Source: Shumkonia mesophila (GTDB lineage Bacteria > Pseudomonadota > Alphaproteobacteria > Rhodospirillales > Shumkoniaceae). Taken from it: a DNA stretch of 64,000 nt. The position numbers and the translations under genes are program-made. Positions 19,304-30,091 of the stretch are shown one piece after another; the first letter of the stretch is position 1; every line of letters begins with the position of its first letter. The DNA is taken from contig NZ_JAOTID010000009.1 of NCBI RefSeq assembly GCF_026163695.1, positions 62,001 to 126,000 on the forward strand, in the 5' to 3' direction. The notes beneath the pieces were generated by a model. The model made no database searches. It saw only the letters and a list, made by a program, of their open reading frames with translations, and was not told the origin of the DNA.

Positions 19304-20149
19304 TCATTTTTCGGTCTCGGTCATGCCGCGGACGAACATCTTCTGCATGAGAACCACCACCGCCACCGGCGGCAGCATGGCCAGCATGGTGGTGGCCATG
19401 ATGACCTGCCATTCGGCCTGAGAGTCGCCCGCCGCGAGCATGCGGTTGATGCCGATCAGCATGGTGTACATGCTTTCGTCGGTGGTGATCAGCAGCGGCC
19501 ACAGGTACTGGTTCCAGCCATAGATGAAAAGAATGACGAAAAGGGCGGCAATCGACGTGCGCGACATCGGAAACAGGATGTCCTTGAAGAAGCGCAACGG
19601 GCCCGCGCCGTCGACCCTCGCGGCTTCCACCAGTTCATCGGGAACTGTCATGAAGAACTGGCGGAACAGGAAAGTCGCCGTCGCCGAGGCGATCAGCGGG
19701 ATGATCAGGCCCGGATAGGTGTCCAACATGCCGAGGTCGGAGACCACCTTGTAGGTGGGCAGGATGCGCACCTCGACGGGCAGCATGAGGGTGATGAAGA
19801 TCAGCCAGAAGAAGAAGATTCTCCCCCGGAAGCGGAAATAGACGATGGCGAAGGCGGCCATCAACGAGATGACGATCTTGCCCAGCGAAATCCCCAGGGC
19901 CATGACCAGGCTGTTGACCATCATCGACCAGACCGGCGCCCCCACCGCCTTGGCCCCTTCGGTCAGCGCCCGGTAATAGTTCTCGAAGAACTCGCCTCCG
20001 GGCAGCAGTGGGGTCGGCGGGTTCAGCAGCGTCTGCAGTGTGTGGGTGGAGGCAACGAAGGCCACCCAGATGGGAAAGGCAACCAGGGCGATGCCGAGGA
20101 CCAGCACCATGTGGGTCAAGACGGTCATCCAGGGCCGGTTCTCGACCAT
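19304..20149 (-). CDS. ugpE: sn-glycerol-3-phosphate ABC transporter permease UgpE
   Basis: Inner-membrane permease of 281 residues with about six membrane segments. The cytoplasmic EAA loop, VEAARVDGAGPLRFFKDILFP, contacts UgpC. The N-terminal ENRPWMTVLTH and the periplasmic region with LLPGGEFFENYYRAL are UgpE-like. Its ATG shares one base with the ugpA stop codon (TGATG), indicating translational coupling. Confidence 0.92.
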   Translation of the reverse strand: MVENRPWMTVLTHMVLVLGIALVAFPIWVAFVASTHTLQTLLNPPTPLLPGGEFFENYYRALTEGAKAVGAPVWSMMVNSLVMALGISLGKIVISLMAAFAIVYFRFRGRIFFFWLIFITLMLPVEVRILPTYKVVSDLGMLDTYPGLIIPLIASATATFLFRQFFMTVPDELVEAARVDGAGPLRFFKDILFPMSRTSIAALFVILFIYGWNQYLWPLLITTDESMYTMLIGINRMLAAGDSQAEWQVIMATTMLAMLPPVAVVVLMQKMFVRGMTETEK

Positions 20150-21030
20150 CAGTAATGCACCTTTCGCTCGACATAACGGAACTGGATGACGGTGAAGCCG
20201 ATGACGATGATCATCAGGACCACCGATTGCGCCGCCGATCCGCCGAGGTCCAGGCCCACGAAGCCGTCGCGGTAGACCTTGTAGACCATGATGTTGGTGG
20301 CCCCCCCTGGCCCGCCCATCGTGACCTGGTGGATGATGGCGAAGGTATCGAAGAAGGCATAGACCATGTTCATGATGAGCAGGAAAAAGGTGGTGGGGGT
20401 CAGCATCGGGAAGATGATGGTCCAGAACCGCCGCACCGGCTGCGCGCCGTCGATGGCCGCGGCCTCGATCAGCGACTTGGGGATCGATTGCAGGCCGGCC
20501 AGGAAAAAGAGGAAATTATAGCTGATCTGGCGCCATGCAGCGGCGACGATCACCAGGCTCATCGCCTGCTCGCCATTGAGCGCGTGGTTCCAGTTGTACC
20601 CCAGGCTCCGCAGGGCGAAGACGAAAAGACCGAGGTTCGGATTGAACAGGAACAGGAACAGCACACCGGCGACGGCGGGCGCCACCGCGTACGGCCAGAT
20701 GAGAAGAGTCTTGTAGGCGGTGGCCCCATGGATCACCCGGTCGGCCTGCACCGCCAGGAAAAGGCCGCAGGCAATCGCGACCACGGCCACCGACGTGCTG
20801 AAGAAAACCGTCACGTAAAACGAGCTGAGATAATGGGAGTCGGTGAACAGGACTTCGAAGTTCTCCAGCCCGACGAACGTGGTGCTGAGCCCGAACGCAT
20901 CCTCTTGCAGCACCGACTGGAAAACCGCCTGCGAAGCCGGCCAGATGAAAAAGACGAGCGTCACGACGATCTGCGGCGCGAGAAGCAGATAGGGCAGAAT
21001 CCGGCTTTGAAAGACGACGCGTTTTTCCAT
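20149..21030 (-). CDS. ugpA: sn-glycerol-3-phosphate ABC transporter permease UgpA
   Basis: Inner-membrane permease of 293 residues, partner of UgpE. It begins [20 protein letters not shown], has about six membrane segments, and carries the EAA loop [21 protein letters not shown]. The motif [19 protein letters not shown] near residue 240 is typical of UgpA. It follows ugpB by about 60 bases and overlaps ugpE by one base. Confidence 0.92.
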   Translation of the reverse strand: MEKRVVFQSRILPYLLLAPQIVVTLVFFIWPASQAVFQSVLQEDAFGLSTTFVGLENFEVLFTDSHYLSSFYVTVFFSTSVAVVAIACGLFLAVQADRVIHGATAYKTLLIWPYAVAPAVAGVLFLFLFNPNLGLFVFALRSLGYNWNHALNGEQAMSLVIVAAAWRQISYNFLFFLAGLQSIPKSLIEAAAIDGAQPVRRFWTIIFPMLTPTTFFLLIMNMVYAFFDTFAIIHQVTMGGPGGATNIMVYKVYRDGFVGLDLGGSAAQSVVLMIIVIGFTVIQFRYVERKVHY

Positions 21031-21091
21031 GGGCTGGCCCGGAAGTGGCGGGGACCGTCCTTAGGATCGGACGGCCCCCTCGCTGATGGAT

Positions 21092-22411
21092 CTATTTCTG
21101 CTCTTTCTCGAATTTGCGCAGCAGGGCGTTGCCGCGCGTCACAGCGTCGTCGAGGCCCTGCTTGGCCGTCTTCTTGCCGGCGAAGATGTTCTCGATTTCC
21201 TCGTAGATGAAATCACGCGCCTGCGCGAAATACCCGAAACGCAAGCCCATCGAGTTCTCGGTCGTCGGCTTGCCGCTCAATTCCATGATCGGGATGTCGC
21301 GGCCAGGGTAGTCGTTGTAGAACTTTACGTTCTTCATCTCTTCATAGGCCCCGGTCGTGATCGGCACATAGCCGGTGTAGGCATGCCAGTAGGCCTGGAT
21401 AAGCGGCAGCGACAGGAAACGGAAGAACTCCGCCACGCCCTTGTTTTCGACCTTGCTGTGACCCGACATCACCCACAGGCTGTTGCCGCCGATGATAGTG
21501 TTCTGCGGCGCGCCCTGGACGTCCGGCCAATAGGGAAGCGTGCTGGCGCCGAACGCGAACTTGGCGCCCGCCTTGAACGAGCCGTAGCCGGCCGACGATT
21601 CGACGTAGATCGGGCATTCCCCGCTGATGAACTTCGGGTTGCCGAGGTTGTCGCGGCCGCCGTAGACGAAGGTCTTGTCCTTCTGCCAGTCGGCCAACTG
21701 CTGGATGTGCTTGACCTGCAAGGGGCCATTGAACACGTACTCGGTGTCGAAGCCGCCAAGGCCGTTCGCCTTGGTGCCGAACGGCACGTTATGCCAGGCG
21801 CTGAAGTTCTCGAGTTGGGTCCACGTGAACCAAGCGGTGCTGAACCCGCAATTGGAGCCCGCGGCAACCAGTTTCTTGGCGTATTCCGCAACTTCGGGCC
21901 ACGTCTTCGGCGGCTTGTTGGGATCAAGCCCGGCTTTGACGAAAGCGTCCTTGTTGTACCACAGGACGGGCGTCGAGGAGGCGAACGGCATCGACAGCAT
22001 CTTGCCGTCGGGCGTCGAATAATAGCCGGTCACGGCCGGCAGGTACGCCTTGGGATCGAACGGAACGCCGGTGTCGGCCATCAATTTGTAGACCGGAATG
22101 ACGGCCCCCTTCGCCGCCATCATCGTCCCCGTGCCGACCTCGAAGACCATCAGAATATGCGGGGCCTTGCCAGCGCGGAACGCCGCGATGCCCGCCGTCA
22201 TCGTTTCGGAATAGCTGCCCTTGAAGACGGGGACGACCTTGTAGATTTCCTGCGAGCGGTTGAAGTTGTCGGCGATCGCGTTGACACGCTCGCCCAGCGC
22301 ACCGGCCTGCGCATGCCACCATTGGATCTCGGTCACGGCGCTTGCACTGCTTGCAGTGCCTGCGACCAACGCCGCCGCGGCAGCGAAAATCGCGGTTTGT
22401 TTGAAGTTCAT
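21092..22411 (-). CDS. ugpB: Periplasmic sn-glycerol-3-phosphate-binding protein UgpB
   Basis: Secreted binding protein of 439 residues that captures glycerol-3-phosphate or glycerophosphodiesters for UgpAEC. A signal peptide (MNFKQTAIFAAAAALVAG, cleavage near SASA) precedes a type II solute-binding fold beginning TEIQWWHAQAGALG. UgpB-type blocks include WNKDAF-like YNKDAFVKAGLDPNKPPKTWPE and MSFCSST-like MPFASSTPVLWYN. The ATG at 22411 has GGAGGAGG upstream. It is the first gene of ugpBAEC. The 208-base gap to glpK (22412-22619) holds the operon's upstream region; I saw only weak matches to the GlpR-type dyad there. Confidence 0.92.
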   Translation of the reverse strand: MNFKQTAIFAAAAALVAGTASSASAVTEIQWWHAQAGALGERVNAIADNFNRSQEIYKVVPVFKGSYSETMTAGIAAFRAGKAPHILMVFEVGTGTMMAAKGAVIPVYKLMADTGVPFDPKAYLPAVTGYYSTPDGKMLSMPFASSTPVLWYNKDAFVKAGLDPNKPPKTWPEVAEYAKKLVAAGSNCGFSTAWFTWTQLENFSAWHNVPFGTKANGLGGFDTEYVFNGPLQVKHIQQLADWQKDKTFVYGGRDNLGNPKFISGECPIYVESSAGYGSFKAGAKFAFGASTLPYWPDVQGAPQNTIIGGNSLWVMSGHSKVENKGVAEFFRFLSLPLIQAYWHAYTGYVPITTGAYEEMKNVKFYNDYPGRDIPIMELSGKPTTENSMGLRFGYFAQARDFIYEEIENIFAGKKTAKQGLDDAVTRGNALLRKFEKEQK

Positions 22412-22619
22412 AAGCCTCCTCCGTTGCTGACACACCCTGGGTCGTGCCATGGGCGGCCGACCCTTCCGGCCGGGGATTCCCTTGGGGGACCCCCTCTTTA
22501 GAAACGCTTCGGAAACGTCATCGAACGAAACGCGCGGTCCTCCTTCCGGGAGCGGCTTCGAAAAGAACGACGATTGGGCTTTTAGCGGTTCCCCATGATA
22601 CTCCGATGACAGGGAGATT

Positions 22620-24128
<1,509 letters not shown>

Positions 24129-24211
24129 GGCTTCCCAGCTCCCTGTCGTTATGTTTTTTTGCTCCCTTGTGCCCGATGATGTTGCCCTCCCGGTTGGGAG
24201 TCAAGGTCCAT

Positions 24212-24229
24212 ATTTTCGCAACCGAAAAT
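24212..24229. promoter_or_regulatory. Candidate GlpR operator between glpK and glpR
   Basis: ATTTTCG (24212-24218) and CGAAAAT (24223-24229) are perfect 7-bp arms around CAAC. The core TTCG-N4-CGAA matches the spacing of the E. coli GlpR operator consensus. It sits in the divergent glpK/glpR gap of 344 bases (24129-24472), which otherwise shows no gene. Confidence 0.55.
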
Positions 24230-24472
24230 CGACGATGGAAAGCGAAGATCGGCCGACGTCCAGCGTTGGGAAGCGACGCATGGCCTGTCCAGTCGTACCC
24301 GCCCCTGTCGCCATTATTCCTTTGCATTCCAGACGATTAGGGACAAACATGGGCCCCCGAGCGGCGTCGGCGTCGGTTCGGAAGCGAACCCTTGGTCCTT
24401 TTGAATCCGAAATCGGTGGCCGCGCCGATGTTGCCGTGGCCGCCTTGGCCGCCATTTGAGGGAAACCGCCCC

Positions 24473-25243
24473 ATGCCGAAACCGACTCCCCGGCAAAGCG
24501 AGATCGTCGAGCTCGTGCAGCGCCACGGCTACGTCAGCGTCGACACGCTGGCGCAGCGCTTCGGCGTCACCCCGCAGACCGTGCGGCGCGACATCAATCT
24601 GTTGAGCGACATGGCGCTGGTGCAACGCCATCACGGCGGCGCCGGCGTGCTGTCCAGCGTGGAAAACGTCGCCTATACCACCCGCCAGGTGCTGTGCCAG
24701 GAGGAAAAGCGGCGTATCGCCCGCCTGCTGGTCTCGCACGTTCCCGACCATGCGTCCCTCTTCATCAACATCGGCACCACCACCGAGGAGGTGGCCAAGG
24801 CGCTGCTCGGCCACCGGGGCCTGCGCATCATCACCAACAACCTCAACGTCGCCACCATCCTGTGCTCGAACCCGGAGTTCGAGGTGGTGGTGGCCGGCGG
24901 TACCGTGCGCAGCCGCGACCGCGGCATCATCGGCGAGGCGACCATCGACCTGATCACCCAGTTCAAGGTGGATTTCGGCATCATCGGCATCAGCGGCATC
25001 GATTCCGAGGGCATCCTCTTGGATTTCGACTACCGCGAGGTGCGCGTCGCCAAGGCCATCGTCGAGAATTCCAGGCGCGTCTATCTCGCCGCCGACCACA
25101 CCAAGTTCGGGCGCAACGCCATGGTCAGGATGGGCAATATCGAACAGATCACCGCGCTGTTCACCGACCAGACGCCGCCGGGGCCGATCCGCAAGCTGCT
25201 GGCCGACCACGGGGTGGCCCTGTTCGTCGCCGACCCGGCCTAA
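24473..25243 (+). CDS. glpR: Glycerol-3-phosphate regulon repressor GlpR (DeoR family)
   Basis: DNA-binding repressor of 256 residues. A DeoR-type winged helix ([23 protein letters not shown], about residues 20-42) is followed by the DeoR C-terminal sensor, which binds sugar phosphates, with [32 protein letters not shown] and [14 protein letters not shown]. Glycerol-3-phosphate is the expected inducer by family and context. The ATG at 24473 has GAGGGAAA upstream; the frame stays open further upstream without a good ribosome-binding site. Its stop overlaps the end of the converging DUF1667 gene by three bases. Confidence 0.9.
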   Translation: MPKPTPRQSEIVELVQRHGYVSVDTLAQRFGVTPQTVRRDINLLSDMALVQRHHGGAGVLSSVENVAYTTRQVLCQEEKRRIARLLVSHVPDHASLFINIGTTTEEVAKALLGHRGLRIITNNLNVATILCSNPEFEVVVAGGTVRSRDRGIIGEATIDLITQFKVDFGIIGISGIDSEGILLDFDYREVRVAKAIVENSRRVYLAADHTKFGRNAMVRMGNIEQITALFTDQTPPGPIRKLLADHGVALFVADPA

Positions 25244-25611
25244 GTGAGATCGCGCGTCGCCACCACATCGGCGCCGCTGCCGGCGATGTCGGCCAGCACG
25301 ACGTCGCCCATGCGCACCGGCGCCGCCACCTTGAGCGTGCGCAGCAGGCGGCAGACCTCGCGGACCTGGTCCTTGGGCACCGGCTGACTGGTCTTGACCG
25401 GCAGGCGGGCCAGGGTGGCGCCGTCGATGCCCACCGTCGTCGTCACCATGCGGCGGGGATCGGTGTGCTCCTGGCGGCCGTACCGCTCGCCCTTTTTGCA
25501 CGACCAGCCACGCACCTCGACGATGGTGTCGCGCGCGTCCTCCTCGACCTCCAGGCGACAGCCGAGCGGGCAGCCGATGCACAGATAGTGGGAAATCCTG
25601 TCTTCGGTCAT
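25240..25611 (-). CDS. DUF1667 cysteine-motif protein, partner of the glycerol-3-phosphate dehydrogenase set
   Basis: Small cytoplasmic protein of 123 residues. The N-terminal motif CIGCPLGC (Cys11, 14, 18) plus Cys38 could bind an iron-sulphur cluster or zinc. The rest is a compact basic domain. It is the third gene of a set after the GlpA-like and FAD oxidoreductase genes, 17 bases downstream of the latter. In several bacterial groups DUF1667 proteins accompany the same two flavoproteins, which suggests an electron-transfer or assembly subunit. Its biochemical role is not established as far as I know. Confidence 0.8.
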   Translation of the reverse strand: MTEDRISHYLCIGCPLGCRLEVEEDARDTIVEVRGWSCKKGERYGRQEHTDPRRMVTTTVGIDGATLARLPVKTSQPVPKDQVREVCRLLRTLKVAAPVRMGDVVLADIAGSGADVVATRDLT

Positions 25612-25628
25612 CCAAGCTTCCCCATCGG

Positions 25629-26891
25629 CTAGCGCGCCACCACGTCGACGGAAAGGGCGTCGCCGTGGAAGTTTTCAAGGAATTTCGGCTGCACGGTCAA
25701 GGTCACCATCTCGGCGGGAAAGACATAACTCAGCTTCTTCTCCAGCACCGTGCCGAAGCGGATCGAGCATTTCTCCAGCGGCCGGCGCACCCGAAGATAG
25801 ATGGTGTGCGGCCGTTCGCTGGAAATGGTGTGCGGCACGCAGTAGGCGACGTTCTCGCCCGGCGAAAGCCGGATGTTGTCGGCCGGCGGCCGGTTGCCGG
25901 TGACGTAGAGGCCGGCGTTGCGCCCGGCCAGCAGCGATTCCTGGCTGACGAAATCGACCAGGTCGTGGATGTGCACCACGTTGCCGCCGGCGAACACCCC
26001 GTCCATGGTGGTCTCCATGCCGCTGCTGACGATGGGGCCGTTGGTCACCGGGTCGAGGCGCACGCCCAGCTGGCGCGACAACTCGTTCTCGGGGATCAGG
26101 CCGATGGACAGCAGCAGGGTGTCGCACTCGATATCCCAGGCCTTTTCGGGAATCGGCCGCATGCGCTCGTCGACCGGCGCCACCGTCACCTTCTCGACAC
26201 GCTCGCGGCCGTGGATCTCGGCCACCGTATGCGATAGGTAAAGCGGGATGTCGAAATCGTGCAGGCACTGCACGATGTTGCGGCTCAAGCCATTGGCGTG
26301 CGGCATGATCTCGAAGACGCCGGCCACCTCGATCCCTTCCAGCGTCAGGCGGCGGGCCATGATGAGGCCGATGTCGCCGGACCCCAGAATGACCACCTTC
26401 CGCCCCGGCAGGTAGCCGTGGAGATTGACCACCTTCTGGGCGAAGCCCGCCGTCATCACGCCGGCCGGCCGGGTGCCGGGGATGCGCACGGCGCCGCGGG
26501 TGCGTTCGCGCGCGCCCATGGCCAGCACCACCGATTTCGCCTCGATGACGCGGATGCCCTCGCGCCCGGTCATCAGCTTCAAGCGCCGGTCGCGGTCGAT
26601 GTCGGCGACGAAGGTGTCGGTCAGGACGTCGATTTCCTTTTCCAGCACCTGTTCGAGGTAGCGCTGGGCGTACTCGGGGCCGGTCAATTCCTCCTTGAAA
26701 TGGTGGAGCCCGAAGCCGGCGTGGATGCACTGCCAGAGGATGCCGCCGGCCTCGCGCTCGCGATCGAGGACGAGGATGCGTTCCACCCCCTGCTCGCGCG
26801 CGCCCAGCGCCGCCGCCAGGCCGGCCGGGCCGCCACCGGCCACCACCACGTCGTAGAGCCCCTGAAGCTGCGTCGCCCGCCCGGTGATCAT
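25629..26891 (-). CDS. NAD(P)/FAD-dependent oxidoreductase of the glycerol-3-phosphate dehydrogenase set
   Basis: Flavoprotein of 420 residues with two dinucleotide-binding folds. The FAD motif [21 protein letters not shown] occupies residues 12-32, a second NAD(P)H motif, [17 protein letters not shown], lies near 163-179, and the FAD-closing segment [19 protein letters not shown] is near 315. It starts within the stop of the GlpA-like gene (ATGA overlap) and is followed by the DUF1667 gene. This arrangement suggests an electron-transfer subunit that takes electrons from glycerol-3-phosphate oxidation and passes them to NAD(P) or another acceptor. It is not a sequence homologue of E. coli GlpB as far as I can see. 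Confidence 0.8.
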   Translation of the reverse strand: MITGRATQLQGLYDVVVAGGGPAGLAAALGAREQGVERILVLDREREAGGILWQCIHAGFGLHHFKEELTGPEYAQRYLEQVLEKEIDVLTDTFVADIDRDRRLKLMTGREGIRVIEAKSVVLAMGARERTRGAVRIPGTRPAGVMTAGFAQKVVNLHGYLPGRKVVILGSGDIGLIMARRLTLEGIEVAGVFEIMPHANGLSRNIVQCLHDFDIPLYLSHTVAEIHGRERVEKVTVAPVDERMRPIPEKAWDIECDTLLLSIGLIPENELSRQLGVRLDPVTNGPIVSSGMETTMDGVFAGGNVVHIHDLVDFVSQESLLAGRNAGLYVTGNRPPADNIRLSPGENVAYCVPHTISSERPHTIYLRVRRPLEKCSIRFGTVLEKKLSYVFPAEMVTLTVQPKFLENFHGDALSVDVVAR

Positions 26892-28324
26892 GGCTGGTCT
26901 CCGTCGTCGCGCCGCCGGATGACCCAGGAGCCGCCGCCCCGCTTGGTGATCTCGGTGATCGGCACGCCGCGCTCGCGGGCCAGGAGTTCCATGCACCGCC
27001 ACGAGCAGAAGCCGCCCTGGCAGCGCCCCATGCCGGCCCGGGTGCGGAACTTGATGCCGTCCAGCGTGTGCGCCCCCCGTTGGATGGCATCGACCGTCTC
27101 GCGCTCGCTGATGTGTTCGCAGCGGCAGACGATGCGCCCGTAGCGGGGGTCCTCGCCGGCCAGTCGCACCTGTTCATCGAGCGGCAACGCCGCGAAGCGG
27201 ACGTGCGGCGGAACGGCGGCAACGAAGTCGTCGCGGGCCGTCAGTTTCAACCCCTCGTTCTCCAGGATCCCGGCCACCATCTCGGCGATGGCGGGGGCGG
27301 CGGTGAGGCCCGGCGACTGGATGCCGGCGACATTGATGAAGCCCTTGGCGGCGGTGGGTCCGATGATGAAATCCTCGCCCTCGGCCGCCGCCCGCAAGCC
27401 CGCGAATTCGGCGATGCAGTCGCGCTCGCTGATACCCGGCACGACGCGGCGCACGCTCTCGAACACCTCGTCGGAGCCGGGAAGCGTGGTGGTGATGTCG
27501 CTGCGGTCCTCGGTCTCGTGCGCGGTGGGGCCGACCATCAGCGTGCCGTCGAAGGTGGGGATGACCAGGATGCCCTTCGAGGTGGCGGTCGGCAGCGGGA
27601 AGATGACGCGCTTGACGAAGCCCCTAAGCCGCTTGTCCAGCAGGTACTCCTCGCCCTTTCGCGGATGGATGCGGAAGGTGCCGACGCCCGCCATCGCGGC
27701 CACCCTGTCAGCGAAGATGCCGGCGGCGTTGACGACGAAACGGCTGGCGACATCGGGGCCGGTGCCCGTGACCGTCCAGCCGTCCCCGCCCCTGGACAGC
27801 GCCTCGACCCGATAGTCGACGGCGACATCGACGCCATTGGCCCGGGCGCTTTCGATCAGGGTGAAGCAGGCCTCGTAGGGGTTCACCACGCCGGCGGTCG
27901 GCGCGTGCAGGGCGGCAACGATGTCGGAGGACAGGTTGGGCTCCTCGCGGCGCAGCCGGTCCGGCTCCCAGATTTCGAGGCCGGGAACGCCCTTGGCCCG
28001 GCCGGAAATCAGCAGCCGCTCCAACGTGGCCCGTTCCTCGGGCGTAAAGGCCACCGTCAGTTCGCCGATCCGTTCGAATCCGAAGCCGAGCGCCGCGCAC
28101 AGGGCGTCCCATTTCTGGTTGCCGGCCCATTCCAGGCGGCCCTTCAGGGTGTCGGTGGCGCTGTGGTGGCCAGCGTGGATGATGCCGCTGTTCGACTTGC
28201 TGGTCCCGAAGCCGACCTCGCATTCCTTCTCCAGCAGAATGACGCGCAGGCGATACCGCGCCAGTTCACGGGCGATGGCGCAGCCGATGACCCCGCCTCC
28301 GATGATCGTCACGTCGTAGTTCAT
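26888..28324 (-). CDS. GlpA-like FAD-dependent glycerol-3-phosphate dehydrogenase with BFD-type [2Fe-2S] domain
   Basis: Flavoenzyme of 478 residues. The FAD-binding start [20 protein letters not shown] leads into a DAO/GlpO-type catalytic domain containing [12 protein letters not shown] and the closing [19 protein letters not shown]-terminal BFD-like domain (about 390-455) has CRCEHISE and [10 protein letters not shown], giving four cysteines for a [2Fe-2S] cluster. This domain order matches anaerobic GlpA rather than GlpD. It overlaps the next oxidoreductase gene by four bases and is divergent from glpD across a 189-base gap. Glycerol-3-phosphate is the expected substrate by context; L-2-hydroxyglutarate-type acids are alternatives in this family. 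Confidence 0.8.
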   Translation of the reverse strand: MNYDVTIIGGGVIGCAIARELARYRLRVILLEKECEVGFGTSKSNSGIIHAGHHSATDTLKGRLEWAGNQKWDALCAALGFGFERIGELTVAFTPEERATLERLLISGRAKGVPGLEIWEPDRLRREEPNLSSDIVAALHAPTAGVVNPYEACFTLIESARANGVDVAVDYRVEALSRGGDGWTVTGTGPDVASRFVVNAAGIFADRVAAMAGVGTFRIHPRKGEEYLLDKRLRGFVKRVIFPLPTATSKGILVIPTFDGTLMVGPTAHETEDRSDITTTLPGSDEVFESVRRVVPGISERDCIAEFAGLRAAAEGEDFIIGPTAAKGFINVAGIQSPGLTAAPAIAEMVAGILENEGLKLTARDDFVAAVPPHVRFAALPLDEQVRLAGEDPRYGRIVCRCEHISERETVDAIQRGAHTLDGIKFRTRAGMGRCQGGFCSWRCMELLARERGVPITEITKRGGGSWVIRRRDDGDQP

Positions 28325-28444
28325 GGCCCCGGTTCCGCCCCGCCTCGTTGCCGCCGCCCTGACCGACCGGCTTTCCCCCGCCGATTCCCGGCGCGCCGGC
28401 GCCGTTCGCAAACGGGAGTTGGAGATTTGCGAAAACGATCATAT

Positions 28445-28462
28445 ATTTTCTATTACGAAAAT
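28445..28462. promoter_or_regulatory. Candidate GlpR operator upstream of glpD
   Basis: ATTTTCT (28445-28451), ATTA, CGAAAAT (28456-28462) differs from a perfect 18-bp dyad by one base, and so from the glpK-glpR site by one arm position plus spacer. It lies in the divergent gap between the GlpA-like gene and glpD (28325-28513), 52 bases before the glpD start. A further partial match, GTTCGCAAACGG, lies near 28404. Confidence 0.5.
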
Positions 28463-28513
28463 TCCAGAACCACCTGTGCGTCGTTTGGGGCTCCCTGATC
28501 GAGCATCACAATC

Positions 28514-30091
28514 ATGCAAGACAATCCGATCTTCGACCTTCTGGTCATCGGCGGCGGCATCAACGGCACCGGCATCGCCTGCGACGCGGCGGGCCGCGGG
28601 CTTTCGGTCCTGCTGGCCGAGCAGGGCGACCTCGCCGGTGCCACCTCGTCGGCCAGCAGCAAACTGATCCACGGCGGCCTGCGCTATCTTGAGTATGGCG
28701 AATTCCGCCTGGTCCGCGAGGCGCTGCTGGAACGCGAGGTGCTGCTGGCCAAGGCGCCGCACATCATCTGGCCGCTGCGTTTCGTGCTGCCCCACCAGAT
28801 GACGGCGCGCCCCGCCTGGCTGATCCGCACCGGGCTGTTCATCTACGACTACCTGGGCCGCAACCAGCAGCTTCCCGATTCCCAAGGTATCGACCTGCGC
28901 CGCCATCCGGCGGGAAAGCCCCTGAAGGACACCATCCGCAAGGGCTTCGTCTATTCAGACTGCTGGACCGACGACGCCCGCCTGGTGGTGCTGAATGCCA
29001 TGGCGGCGGCGGAACGGGGGGCGCGCATCCGCACCCGCACCCGGGTGACGGCGGCCAAGCGGGTCGACGGTCTGTGGGAGGCCCGCCTGACCGACAGCGA
29101 GGACGGCCACGAGGAAACCGTGCGGGCCCGGCTGGTCGTCAATACGGCGGGGCCATGGGTGCGCACGGTCCTGGACGACGTCGCCCACCTTCCCTCGGCC
29201 TCGCGCGTGCGTCTGGTCAAGGGCAGCCATCTGGTGGTGCCCCGGCTGCACGACGGCGAGCAAGCCTACATCCTGCAGAACGTCGACAAGCGGATCATCT
29301 TCGTGCTGCCCTACGAGGGGAATTTTTCGCTGATCGGTACCACCGACGTTTCGTTCACCGGCGATCCCGCCAAGGTGGCGATGGACGCCGCCGAGGCCGA
29401 GTACCTGTGCGCCGCCGTCAACCGCTACTTCGCCAAGCCGATCTCGCCCGCCGACGTCGTGTGGTCCTACGCCGGCGTGCGGCCGCTTTACGACGACGCC
29501 TCCGACAACCCCTCGGCGGTGACCCGCGAGTACGTGCTGGAACTCGACCTCGGCGACGGGGCCGCGCCGCTGCTTTCGGTGTTCGGCGGCAAGATCACCA
29601 CCTACCGCTCGCTGGCCGAGAACGTGATGGACAAGATCCGCCGGTTCTTCCCCGCCATGGGGCAGGCCTGGACGTGGTCGGCGCCGCTGCCCGGCGGCGA
29701 CATGCCCGGGGCCAGCTTCACGCACCTGCTCGACGATCTGGGGAAGGCCTACCCGCGCCTCGAGCCGTCGTTCCTGGCGGCCGTCGCCCGGCGCCATGGC
29801 ACGCACGCCTATCGCGTCCTCGGCGACGCCAAGGAGGCCGCCGACCTGGGGGCCGATTTCGGGGCCGCGCTCACCGCCCGCGAGATCGACTACCTGGTGG
29901 CCGAGGAATGGGCGCGCACGCCCGAGGACGTGCTATGGCGGCGCACCAAATGCGGCCTGCACATGGACGAGGCGGGACGCCAGGCGGTGGCCGGCTATAT
30001 GGCCAGCAACCGGTCGGCGAAGTCGGTGAACACACCGTCCACCCCCCAGGCGAACAAGGATTCGCCCAAGGCGCGGTCGTTCACCGTGTAG
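28514..30091 (+). CDS. glpD: Aerobic glycerol-3-phosphate dehydrogenase
   Basis: Membrane-associated FAD enzyme (525 residues) oxidising sn-glycerol-3-phosphate to dihydroxyacetone phosphate with quinone as acceptor. Conserved blocks are LLVIGGGINGTGIACDAAGRG (FAD), TSSASSKLIHGGLRYLEYGEFRLV, VKGSHLVVPR, and SVFGGKITTYRSLAE. The conserved core ends near residue 500 (WRRTKCGLHMDEAGRQAVAGYM); the last 30 or so residues are low-complexity and lie over the 3' end of ugpQ, which is encoded on the other strand (97-bp overlap). No strong ribosome-binding site precedes the ATG. A GlpR-like dyad upstream suggests glycerol induction. Confidence 0.94.
   Translation: MQDNPIFDLLVIGGGINGTGIACDAAGRGLSVLLAEQGDLAGATSSASSKLIHGGLRYLEYGEFRLVREALLEREVLLAKAPHIIWPLRFVLPHQMTARPAWLIRTGLFIYDYLGRNQQLPDSQGIDLRRHPAGKPLKDTIRKGFVYSDCWTDDARLVVLNAMAAAERGARIRTRTRVTAAKRVDGLWEARLTDSEDGHEETVRARLVVNTAGPWVRTVLDDVAHLPSASRVRLVKGSHLVVPRLHDGEQAYILQNVDKRIIFVLPYEGNFSLIGTTDVSFTGDPAKVAMDAAEAEYLCAAVNRYFAKPISPADVVWSYAGVRPLYDDASDNPSAVTREYVLELDLGDGAAPLLSVFGGKITTYRSLAENVMDKIRRFFPAMGQAWTWSAPLPGGDMPGASFTHLLDDLGKAYPRLEPSFLAAVARRHGTHAYRVLGDAKEAADLGADFGAALTAREIDYLVAEEWARTPEDVLWRRTKCGLHMDEAGRQAVAGYMASNRSAKSVNTPSTPQANKDSPKARSFTV

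Noticed and set aside
18155-20155. Plus-strand open frame of 666 codons
   Set aside because: Antisense to ugpC and ugpE; rich in His, Asp and Arg without family features, as expected of a shadow frame.
22412-22619. GlpR operators upstream of ugpB
   Set aside because: TTCG and CGAA-like fragments occur, but none forms the TTCG-N4-CGAA dyad with acceptable match, so no site was listed.
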